The notes below the pieces were generated by a model, which was not told where the DNA came from, made no database searches, and saw only the letters and a program-made list of their open reading frames with translations. DNA of 64,000 nt from Glandiceps talaboti (Eukaryota > Hemichordata > Enteropneusta > Spengelidae), in contig NC_135559.1 in NCBI RefSeq assembly GCF_964340395.1, forward strand, positions 18,666,050 to 18,730,049, given 5' to 3'. Position numbers and translations under genes: made by a program. Shown here piece by piece: positions 40,062-53,429 of this stretch; the first letter of the stretch is position 1; each line of letters opens with the position of its first letter.

Positions 40062-43000
40062 CTGAAAGTGATTAATAAAATCAGGGTTACCGTTCATTAC
40101 AAGCAACTGGCTAGTGTTCTTGTTAGAGATCTACAATTCATACATGTAGAGAGTGAAAACTCTCTGGCTTTCGTCCACAAATCCAACACAATGATTCCAG
40201 CCTGAGATTAGATTTTCATACTAGTATTCCTGATACCAAGATATTACGATTCCTATCCATTTGCTCTGTCATACCATCGATGTGAGCGGTGTTTGTATTG
40301 ATGCTATGAGAACACTTACCTTTGATGTATCCGTCATAATTTTCCCAACCTTGGTACACAGATCAGAAAATGAGGGCCTATTAATAGGCTCTTCCTTCCA
40401 ACAGAGTGACATGATTTCATATCTGATAGAGAATAAGTAACCATAGTAAGATATTCTTGTTCAGAACTTTCATTGTAAACCGCAATTGTTTATGAAAAAC
40501 CATTTAAATAATTACATAAGACACTATGAAGGATATGCTCAGCAATATAACATGCATTTGATCTTATTTTGATATCACTTAAATACATCAATAATCAAGA
40601 TAGAGGTCAAAACATGATAAGGAGTAAGAGCACAGTTTACAATACAAAAATTGTTATAACGAAGTGCTGTTGAAAACAAATTGGATATAATTGAATTCAA
40701 GTATAACATCACTATACCGGTCATTGCCAATAGTGTACGCCCTATTAAATACATTAAAGGTGATTCAAAATGCTCAGATTCACTATCGCTAATTTGCTAG
40801 ACGACATGTTTGTGAAATGCATTCTGGTTTTAAAACTTTTCAAAAGCGTCTGCAAACACCTTAAAATAACCTTTTTTCAGTCACTTCCCTTCGGATTTAC
40901 TTCGAGGGTTTTTATGACGTCATAAGGGGTACACGTTAGCACTAAGACTATGACGAGCGTAGTCACTAGGTGAACAAAACTCAATAGCATTGTGAAAAAT
41001 ACATTGCTAGTGGTTGTAACAGACATCAGTAAACTCACACTTTCTCACTAATTGGCAGTGTCTGTAGGTATAAATGCTAAAATATTATCTCCCAATATTA
41101 TGGCAAAATAAATCAAAATGACTAGACTACAGTGTAGATATACATAAACACTTGTAATGTTGGTCGCGTGTTTCAATTTATTTATCAGATTTTTTTATTA
41201 TTTGCCGAGGAGAAGCATTACAATATCTTCGACACACATGGCGTCGAGAGCATATTATAGCCCACTATACTCGACTATACTCACTGATGTCGCCTTTTGA
41301 ACAGCGCATTTAGCAACAAAGTAAACATATTTATCTTGAATAAATATACTAGCTATTAGATTGCCATATTATCAGCAATAAAATTGTAAAGAATTGAGGA
41401 AATTTCGTGAGTTTAGTGCTGTCATTTACAAGACTTTAGCAACTCGTCTGGAAGAAAACTTGTATGGTTTCCCTTGTTGCGATATCACTTAATTTAATGC
41501 AACAAGCCTATTTAATATTCATTAAAAGAATTTTGTAATGAATCATGATATTCGAAGTATACAGTTTAGGAAACCAACAAATCAAATATCGCGATGTGTT
41601 CATGATATTAAATATGATTGGACAATATTGACGTCGGCAATCAAGGTCGTGACCCCAGCACATGGTTATGAAAGAAAGCCTGCAGCTAGATACTTAGCCA
41701 CGTCCGGTCCAATTTCTCAGGGTTTGTTTTGAAGTTAGAGATATTATTTCTGTACTACTTGAAGAATTTTACAATATATCTGATTGATAAATATGGATTA
41801 CATCAACACGTGGATAAATGTGCGCTCTGCTCTCCCGATTCCATACGTACATTGTACATACACTGCTTCAGCTTTGATCGGCGAAACTATCCTAGTATAA
41901 CTATAAGCTTACTGCCGTGGTCGCGGTGACTGCACAAAACTTGACAACACTACCCCTCTACCGATATATAATAATCACCTGTATACCGTGATAAAAACAT
42001 GCAATAATTCGAGTCCCCAACAAGTCGATGAGACCTACTTCTGTTCTGTCCGATCCGAATGCGAGTTTCTTAGGTTTTATATGGGTTTCAGACTCAGACT
42101 AGAGTATTACGCCCTAGACAATAATAGATGTAAACTTGTGTTCACAAGCCAAACATGTGACAATACAAGACCACAACGAAAACTGTGAAAAATTTACAGG
42201 TCACTCTCATTTTATATATAGACAACAAAAATTAGGTCGGTCACAGTTCCATTTACATGATGCAATGACTCAGAGCGTGCTTCCATATGCTCGGCGCAAA
42301 TCGAATCAATTAGTGTATTATGGGACCAACAATTACAAATATATTGTGGCACATATCCCGATACGCCTTCTTGAAGTTCCCCATTGGTATTCTAATAGCT
42401 AGTATATTTATTCGAGATGAAATATGTTTACTTTGTTGTTAGATGTGCAGTTCAAAAGGCGACGCGAGTATGATTGGGCTAAAATATGCCATCGTATCGT
42501 AATGCTTCTTGTCGGCAAATAATAAAAAATCAGATAAATAAAAGTCAATGAATGTGAAACACGCGACATTACAAGTGTTTATATATATCTAGTCTAGCTG
42601 TTTTGATTTATTTTGCCATAATATGGGGAGATCATATTTTAGCATTTATACCCACAGACACTGCCAATTAGTCAGAAAGTGTGAGTAAATATCGGTAAAT
42701 GTTGGTTAATAAGACATGTACATTTTTGTTTACTGATGTCTATTACAACCACCAGCAATGTATTTTTTCACAATGCTGTTGAGTTTTGTTCACATGTTGG
42801 CTACGCTTGTCATAGCCTGCTTGCTAACGAGTGCTCTTTATGACGTCACAAAATCCCGTGGTCTAGGTGGGACCGGAAATACCCGAAAACTCTCTAAGTA
42901 AATCCGAAGGGAACTGACTGACAAAAGGTCATTTTAAGGTGTTTTAAGGTGGTCACGGCAATATATATACGTAGGATAGTTCCACCGATCAAAGCTGAAG

Positions 43001-46000
43001 TAGTATATGTACGTATGGACTCGGAGAGCATATTCGGGTTGAATTTATCCACATGTGTTGATATTTATCAATTATATATATTGCAAAATTCGTACAGAAA
43101 TAATGTCTCTAACATCAAACCAAACACTGAGAAATTGGACCGAAGCAAACGTGGCTAATATCTAGTTGCAGGCTTTCTCTGATAACCACATGTGCTGGGA
43201 TCACGACCTTAATTGCCGACGTCAATATTGTCCAATCATATATAATATCATGAACACATCGTGATATTTGACTTGTTGGTTCCCTAAACTGTATACTTTG
43301 AATACCATGATTTGTTACAAAATTCTTCTAATGAATATTAAATAGGCTTGTTTAACAAGGGAAACCATACAAGTTTTCTTCCAGACGAGTTGCTAAAGTC
43401 ATATAAATGAGAACATAAAACTCATGAAATTTTGTAATTCTTTACAATTTTTATTGCTGATAATATGGTATTCTAATAGCTAGTATATATATTCGAGATG
43501 AAAGATGTTTACTTTGTTACTAAATGCACTGTCAAAAGGCGACATCAGCAAGTACGAGTATAGTATGCTAAAATATGCCGTCGAGGCGTCATTCATGTCG
43601 ATGGTATTGTGATGCTTCTTATCGGCAAATAATAAAAAAATCAGATAAATAAAAGTCACTGAATGTGAAACACGCGACATTATAAGTGTTTAGGTATATC
43701 TAGTCTAGCTGTTTTGATTTATTTTGCCATAATATGGGACACAGTATTTTTGCATTTTAATATATCCACAGACACTGCCAATTAGTCAGAAAGTATGAGT
43801 AAATATCGGTAAATGTTGGTTAATAAGACATGTAGAGTGTAGTTTTTGTTTACTGATGTCTGTTACAACCACCAGCAATGTATTTTTTCACAATGCTGAT
43901 GAGTTTCAATCACCTGTTGACTACGCTTGTCATAGCCTGCTTGCTAACGATATCTCTCTATGACGTCACAAAATCCCGTGGTCTAGGTGGGACCGGAAAT
44001 ACCCGAAAACTCTCTAAGTAAATCCGAAGGGAATTTTAAGGTGTTTGCAGACGCTTTTTTAAAGTTTTGAAACCAGAATACGTTTCACAAACATGTCGTC
44101 TAGCAAAATAGGAATAGTGAATGTGAGCATTTGGGTATTTATTTTGGATTTCTAATGTATGAAACAATTTGTTAAGGGCTTCCTACTTGAAAAATTAATG
44201 TGAAATAACATTTACAAAGACTGCATTTGAAACTCAATACATTGGAAAAAACCCAAAAGAATGTGAAAAAGTTTGTTATTGTACGTGCAATAACAAAATA
44301 TTTACATACTTATCAGTGTTTTTTTTCAATTTATTGAGTTACAGACAAGGACTTGGCATATATTTGAAGTAGGATGCCAGGCCATGATACAATTGTTTTA
44401 TAAGTGAAAAATACAAACTAAATACCCAATCCTTATCCACATGGCCACTTTAAGATAAAGCTTAATTGCTGAAAATCATTATCTATGCAGATGACAAGGT
44501 ATATTATCAACCTTTATAAGACACATGTAGATTGTTATCATGAATGCGTGTACCAAATTATATTGAATTTGAAGCATGCTTTCTTAAGAAATAGTCTAAG
44601 ACTAATTACGGAACACCATTAATTAATTATAGCTCACAAATATTCATGGAATGTTTACCAAAACCTAATTAGTTCTAGCCATTATTGCTCTAAAAACATG
44701 TGCACTAAATTAAGGAAACTTACATCTCGTTGTCGCAGTGTGCTGGTTTCTCTAGTCTGTATCCTTGATATATTGAATTGATTACACGATTAGTTGACAT
44801 TGGACCATAAGGTGAAGAACCTGTGGAAAAGGCGAAAATATAACAATATGTTATCAGCCAATCTAAAAGCGCCTCCAATGTTTTATTTTATCACAATATT
44901 TCATAAATCTGGTCATACATTTATGTAAATCAATCTAGATTTATAATATTCAAATGTATATAGTTATAATTTACCCATGTCTATTTATTTGGATGTATAA
45001 CCGGCAAGGGGGGGGGGGGGGGCACATTGAAGATAGTAATATTATGGACTTTGTTCGCTGGCGGACTATTGCCAAGGCCACAGGTGTTGCCATTTAGTTT
45101 CGATTCTGGGTATTTGAGTAATCTATGAACCTTTGTTCTTATGTCTGTGTTTTATTTCTATAAGCAAATATTTATTGCAAATCTGCAAGTGTAAATTCCA
45201 CACAAGTATTACACGTATAAGGAATACGATGTTTTTCATTTGTTATTATCTAAAGGCGAGAAATACCCTAAACATTGTTAGCCAAACGTATTCGGTCAAA
45301 AACATAAACTTCTTCCCTTCTCTGAGAATATGTGAATGTGCAAGGAAGCAATGTGTATAGGGGGAGCAATATAGAGTGAGTCGACAGATATGCAATAACA
45401 GTAATACTACGCAAGCAAAAATTATGGTTGATAAGCTGACGATGAAATTTAATACATGCTGAAAACAAGGTGTATCGCTGATGGTTGTAATATACACCAG
45501 TAAAGAAAAAAACTACAATCTACATGTCTTAAACGAACCTTAACAATGTTTGCCCACACTATCTGACTATTATCTGTGTCTGTGGATGGCAGTACAGAAA
45601 TGTATTAATTTGAAGTTTCCATATATTATATGTCCCCTTATGTTTGAAATGTAAATGAAAACTGCTATACTGATATACATAAATAGTTGTAATTTCGGGA
45701 TGTTCCACAGTCAATGACTTTTATTAATTTGATTTTTATCATTTGCCGACCAGAGCACTTCGATAACTTTGTGACGGCATAAGTTTTAACCCACTCACTC
45801 ATGTCGCCCTTTTAGCAGCTCATTTAACAAAGTAAACATATTTCAACTCAAATATAATATACTAGTATCTACTACAATACCCATGGAAAACTCCCAGAAG
45901 GTGTATCAGGACATGAAGCACCACAACATTCTTGTTTCTTAATACTCTATTCATTTGATTTGTCTGAGCATGGAGGCACATTCCGCGAGTAACTGCACTT

Positions 46001-47873
46001 AAGTAGCATACAATTAACTTCTGGGACGGGAAAAAAGCGGCAATTGGAACGTTATGCTTGGTTCGAATTATTATTTTTTGAGTCAATACAATATCATCAG
46101 AGGAATTTTGATATCGACTTGTAACAGTAGTTGAGCGTCTAGTTTTATCGAGGTCCGAATCGACTATAGAATTCGACGATGAACTTGAACCCGATATACT
46201 CTCCAAAATCACTTGCATTTTCACTATTGTTGCTATTGTAGGACACGACACCTACATAAAAAAGCTAAGTCAATCTATCGAACATGGTAAAGTCGTCATT
46301 GAGAGAAGATTCATCACTCTCAGATAAATTCTGGCGAGTCAGAACTGCTACTATCTGTCATTGCTTACTATACTAACTGACATCATAATGACGTCATAAT
46401 CCCCTCGTGGGAGAACAATATGCAGTACAACTGTAAATTCATGGCTGCTCAGGTCACCGCTGATCGTCAGTTTTAACTCCTTTTTCTCACTTATCATGCA
46501 ATATTGAATAGTTAGCTTGGATTTACTGGTTAAGGGACATATAAGGAACATTTTCAAGATTGTGGTATCGGGCATTTAGAATCACTTTTCAGACATATAT
46601 TAACTCACCAAGTGTCACCAGCTCCCACAGTAGAATTCCATAAGACCACACGTCACTCTTAGATGTATGCTCATGGTCACGGAGGGATTCTATGGCCATC
46701 CATCTTATTGGCAACTTACCCTGTTAATACGCAGATAAGTATAAAGGCATACAAAATAGAGGGATAATTTCTCTGAGTGATATAATGCTTAACAGTGTTG
46801 TCTACAGCAGGCAGATATATCTCAGATAAGTAATACATTGAAGCCATGTCATTGTGGAAGAATATAGTTGGTACAGCCCTAGTAGTAGAAAACAGGAGCA
46901 GCTCAAATCCCACAAAGCCCACCCCTTGCACCTGTTATCCCCTTGTATTTCATGCTTTTCATCGTGTTTTTATCAGAATGGTGACGGATTAACTGATAGT
47001 TATAGTACAGTACAAGTTAGAAGACATTTGCTTTTTATATAAAGTTTTCTTGTATCTTTTTTTATTGTTACACTTTCCGTTAACCCGTCCGTTATTAAAT
47101 AACAGATGGGTTCATCAACAGTGTCCTAATAATTGTCCTAGTAAGTGGCCGAGTACCTGTACTATGACGAAGTCGTACTTCGAATTCGACGAGTTTGTAG
47201 GGTTTTTACCAGAAAATCAACCTTATTATCGACAGTTCTGATATGTAACCTCACCCATTATCATGTTAATGACGAGATTCACTGCAGAAATCCCATCCCG
47301 CACATATCAGCCAAATATGTCGATGTTTTCGGCTTTCAGGTGCAAAATTAGGTTCAGTAGCACATAGTGTTAGGCAGGGCAGCACATGATGGTTGCATTG
47401 TAATAGTTGACAAGTTGGGGACAGTGGTGATATAGAAATGATTAACTTGCTGAAGAAAGTTTCATTCATGGGTTTAAAGTGTTAGCAGACAGTTTTTTCG
47501 TTGATAAACAGTATGCGGAAGTGTCTCATTAACTGAAAAAATATCCGTTAAATAAAACTGAGAGCATGGTTGAAAAAATAGGGACGAGTAGGAGAGGAGT
47601 ATGACAAAATATATCCTCTTCGATGAAACATGTAATTACCTTTATGTATTTAAAAGATGAAGATGTATCATTAATTACCTCAGAAGTTCTTGTATACAGC
47701 CTTGAAACTCTTACGTCTCTCGCTAAACCAAAATCTGAAATTTTACAGGTTCTATTGTCTCCAAGAAGCACATTCCTCGCCGCCAAATCCCGATGCAGGC
47801 ACTGGAGTGATGTAAAAGTTTAAAAGTTTACACTCATCATCATTGAAGGTCACTTAAACGAACCTTCGGGTCA

Positions 47874-47960
<87 letters not shown>

Positions 47961-48304
47961 ATATTTTGTGGCAAAGGAAATGAAAATAGGATATGATGCT
48001 CTATTGGTACTGTTCTTTCGTTTCCAAAACGTGTTGAATAAATATTATGTTTAGACGATTACTTTATATAAACAACATGAACATCGACAGACGTTTATTT
48101 AATAACTTGACTCACGTTCATAGACTCCAAAAAACTCATGCCTTTTGCTATTTGCCAACTAAATCGAAGAAGATCAGTCGGGGTCAGGTCTGTGCTATTT
48201 GCATGAAGATTTGAGTAGGTATATTTCGACCGACCCTTTCGCAAATGGTCCAGTAAACTGCCGTACTTTGCAAGTTCTACAATTATCAATGTTGGATCTG
48301 TGAA

Positions 48305-48340
<36 letters not shown>

Positions 48341-51300
48341 AAACAACAACAACAACACAGTGTGAAACCAAGTCAACCATATATCATTCAAAACATTGCT
48401 ATGTTAACAACAAATTACTGTTGTGCTTTAGTATGGAAACCTGCACTAACGATGAACTATGCTTATCCACCCATCATATTACCTTGCTTTGTTATTGATA
48501 GCTTAATTGTGTTAAAGGCAATGGTTCATTTCCAAGTCCTTGCATTACTGCTATCTCATTAGTGGAGCCGTGAGGATTAACATAGGATTAATATTTTGTT
48601 CTAGAGCAGATTTTTACACCCATTATTCTAATACTAACTAGGACTTTAAAGCAACCCCTAGACAGATGCATGGACAGTTGCTGATTGAACGATTGTTCAA
48701 CGTAGTATACAGGAATCCATGTGCCTTCTATTGCGCAAGAATACTCAATGTATGTTGAGTTAGGGAATACGTGAATTAAACTAGTTTAAAAATACAAAAC
48801 ACCATCTGTCGTTATAGAAGCAAACATAACTATACCTGTCCTTGTGCAGCAACCAAGTAGGGCCACTATATTAGGATGTGACATGGGAAATGACTTCATT
48901 GTCGACAGTTCCCTTAGGAAATCAGATTTCTCCTCCGGTAGTGCACAAGCTAGAAAATGACCGTGCAACAGAAAATATCGTCATGGGTATATTTGATAAA
49001 AACATTTACTTCATCAAGATATTTCGATAGACAAGTAAACAATTTCTTATATTGGATATTATAATCATCCATGTTACTTTGTTTTCTTTTTCATTATAGG
49101 TAAGCATGCTTTTATTGAATGAAATAAGTTTCAACTTCTCATGTGATTGGGGCATGGAAGAGACAATATGTATAATGTACTATTGAGGTATTTAATAATT
49201 AAATTTAAATGGTAAATTGTCATGCAGTTGTTTATCATTGAACTGAAGTGAAAAGGCCATACAAGATATATACATGTCATCTGAAATTTGAAATCAAACG
49301 GTGTTCAATATTTTGTAAAAGTAGTCTGGTAATCATACAACACATAATGTTATGTGCACGATGGGCGCTAAGCCTGGTTATTCCTGTGCCATACAGACTG
49401 TTTTGGATGTCTTTAACAATATCAATACAGTGTAGTTCATCTAGACTTCATAAACACAAATAAAATAAAATTGATTACGCACTGTATGAATTCAGTAATC
49501 AAACCATGACCGGTGTGAGCTAATAGACTGACCACTGATATAATATGACATCTACACGAAGGATTTATATATGCAAAGAGCATAGCCAACATATAACTCG
49601 TAGCCATAACTTTGTTTCTAAAAATGTTCTCGTGGCAATGTTCCGTAAAATCAATAAATTATGATTTGATGGTTATGGTTATACTTTAATGTCTCTTTGA
49701 CTAGTTACCTCTCAATGACTTTACAGCAACCTCAACTGCTCCAACGTTTCCTCCTATATCAAATGCTACTGCTCTTTCTACCTTCCCAAAAGCACCTTCA
49801 CCTAGAAGTCTGTTCAAGAAGCGAAGATTTTCTCTAGGATATTCCCATGGATCATCAAAAAACGGTTCTTCCTCTTGTTTGTTCTGTTGACCATTACTAG
49901 GTATATCGTCCAAGCTGATTGGCCTTGAATGTAATGAGCCATTTTCCACATGGCTACCATGAGTTGAGTTGAGAACATTTTCACAAACACGGTTTTCCTT
50001 CGATTAAACCATAATAAATGATTAAGCTAGATTTCTGTCCATTACATATTGCAAACCACTTTGATCATAATCATTCTCACAACACAAATAAAAACGTGTT
50101 CTCAAAATATGTATTATTGAATATTGTGGCAAATACTTCATTATTTGTTTCTCATTATAAGCTGAAAATCACTACTTAAATGTCTCAATGGCTCCCGATA
50201 GCATGGGAAGATGTGATAATTTAATGTTCTAGATATTTAAACATGATAATCCGTGTGTTGCCGCTAACGATTTAGTATCATCAAAATGACATAGTACTCA
50301 GATATACTGCGCCATTAAATGTCTGACACGTTGCTGAATTCAACAAATGTCAGAATCCTTGTGTCTTCTTTATGGTTATCTAAATAAGAAGTAAGATTTT
50401 ATATTCAAAACAATCAAAGTGTATATACTCAAATTGATTAATTTCAGTTTTTGAAAAGACTGAAAGGATGACACAACAAAAACATTTGTACTTTCTGTGC
50501 GAAGATATTTGTAATCAATGTAAATAATTAACTTAAAATAATTTGTACATTTAAGTTATGAAAACTACCTCTTCAGAAACAATGCCCACCTGTAAACGTT
50601 GTGTGCCCTAGAGTAGAAAGGAAAATAATTTGGGTGAAATTAGAACGAAGAACCCACCTGTACATAGCACTAATAAGATTTTCGAATTGAGGAAGCATCA
50701 TATTTTTAATAGGCGTTACGATGGCATAGCAACACAATTTATATTTTCGGTACGACTGTATTTGGATATGTACTTGCAATAATGTAAATAAGTAATGTAA
50801 TTGATAAAATAAAATAAATTAAAAACTACCTGTTCAGGAACACGTTTCATTTGTAAACTCTGCGTGCCCTGAAATAATGAGTTGGTTGAAATTAGGGAGC
50901 CTTCAGTACTTACTAGGGGGAGTGCCGGGAAATTAGGGAGTGAGACGCTTTTTACAAATCGGTCCTCAAGGGAGGGCAATATTTATATAATTGTAGAATA
51001 TGTAAACCGCCACCACCATCATTGCAAAGTAATATCAAAACATATCAGTGAAATACAGTGATTCAAAATTAACTGTTAGGTGTGGTGTGAGGAGAGGATT
51101 GGGCCTCACAGTACTAAAGAGGGAATAGCGTGGCAAGATATTTTGGATAATGGGGTAGGTGGAGTGAAGTTGTTGACCTCGGTGAAATACAGTGATTTAA
51201 ACTTATCTGTTAGTTGTGGTGTGAGGAGAGGTGTGGGTCTCACAGTACTAAACATGAATAGCGTGGCAAGATATTTTGGATAATGGGTTAGATGGAGTGA

Positions 51301-53389
51301 AGTTGTTGACCTAGGTCCTGAGGTTGTCAGGTGTGTTCTCGTCCAATCTTTGGGAGTTCTAGCCTTCAGCTCAGCCAATTAGACCCAAACGCAGGTATTG
51401 ATTTAATACAAACACAAACTCAATGTGGCGGTAATAGTGGGAAACAACAAATGCCAATAAAATCTATTAAATCTGTTGAGATCTTACTACAGGAACATTC
51501 CCAGTCTCTATTGGGATTCGAACACAGCACCACCTGACAACTAATCTTGATCTCTACCAACTATGCGTTTAAAAAAGTTTTTCTATTGAAATATTTGAAG
51601 AGAGGTAAGATCATATTTTAGGACAAGGAAATTGAGCGAGGGTAACTTTTTAGCAAAACGTACTAGGGTGAGGGTCACATGTTATACTACAGACCAGGCT
51701 TGATTCCCACCCCTGTGATTACTGATGCATCCCTGAAAAAGAAGTACTGAATGATGAGACTCACGTTAAAGGTCCTTCTGTTTTTAAATATTTTGAAGAA
51801 TGCTCCAATCATGATCAAGATCGCCAACATGAAGACAGGAGTTACTATTGCCATTATGCGTATAACATTGCTTGTATACGATCCTTTAGAAGTTGCTGCA
51901 AATGAATTATCGACCACTTTTAAAGTGAATGACTCCCGAAAGGGCCAAACCATAGATTTCTGGGCCTACACACATTGCTCGAATACAGAATTCATCATTA
52001 TACATGATGTACCACTTAATTGGAAAATTAATTATATGAAACCAAATGAAATTTGAAGCTTGCACAATTAACATATTGCCTAATTATTAAAAAAAACATT
52101 GATTATGCAAATTAACCATATGTATTACAAGTTACAAAATCAAGCTTTAAATGACACATGCACTTCCTTACCATCGACCATTAATACATACACAACATTT
52201 TCTGAAATTTGAAGTTTGCATTCTTAAGAAAGAGCCTAATTACCGAAAATCATTAATTATGCAAATTAGTCATACAATTAAAAACTATATCAACAGGCTT
52301 TAGAGGGTGTACGCTTTGTCATGGTTGATGTGCATGTGCCAAATTATATGGAATTTGTAATGTGCATTCCAAAGATATAGCTTAATTACTGAAGATAATT
52401 AATTATTCAAAGTACTCATTAAAAGTAAAGGCTATGTCAACAAACTTGTGTGCATTGTTATGGTTGATATGTGTACCAAATTCTATGAAATTTGAAGCCT
52501 GCATTCTTAAGATAAAGCGGAATTAACGAATGTCATTAATTATGCAAATTATTCATCAAAACTGCAATCTACATCAACAAACTTTATAGGACATATGCTC
52601 TTAGTTATGGTTAACTTATATATATTGAAATTGAAGTATGCAATTTTAAGATATAGCCTAATTACCGAAATTCATTAATTATGCAAATTATTCATAAAGG
52701 CTTTTTAAGCTAAATCAACAAACCTAAGCGGACATATGCGCCTTGTTATAGTTAACATATGGACCAAATTATGCTGCTGTTTTAAATGATGACACACACA
52801 GACAGACATAGACAGACATCCCCCTTTTAATACTTCCCGTACAGGAGGTAAAAATTAATAAGTTGGGGGTCCTTTTTAAAGAAAATATAAATGTCGTTAC
52901 ATGCTACAAACTTACCAATTGGAATGTTATGATATGTTAAACGCATAAATACGATATTTCATCTTGACAAAGCTTGTATAAAAATGTTTACGTTAAACTC
53001 GTGTAATTTCTCTACTTGGGTCAAATTACATATCTGAATATTTATCTCTTTATGACTAAATTCGGTTTACGGTTCTATCTCGATTAAGCTCAAGCTAGAA
53101 ATAATAAGATGATATATCAACCAGACTACCTTTTCTCTGAAGAACATCTTTATCATCGTGTGTAAATATAAATTTGCTCACGTCATATTTTGGTAATGTT
53201 GTTTTTGTTGGTATTTTACCTGAAACGATAAAAGCAAAATTAATTCAAAAATCAAACTTTTTCATCACTGAACATCCATCACCCGAATTAAACCGAAACT
53301 AATAATTATATGATACGTCATTTAGGGAAATTATAAAATCATCTGCCATGGACATTTATTAAATGCAAAGAAAAAGCATTTAGCCTAAA

Positions 53390-53429
<40 letters not shown>

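Noticed and set aside
48095-48391. Poly-Leu/Val N-terminal extension of the K3 frame resembling a signal peptide
   Set aside because: It is the (GTT)n tract upstream of a good splice acceptor, so it is intron.
51896-51965. Longer TM exon starting at 51965 or 51959
   Set aside because: Those acceptors give phase 0, which does not fit the phase 1 end of all stalk exons; the acceptor before 51895 fits and is stronger.
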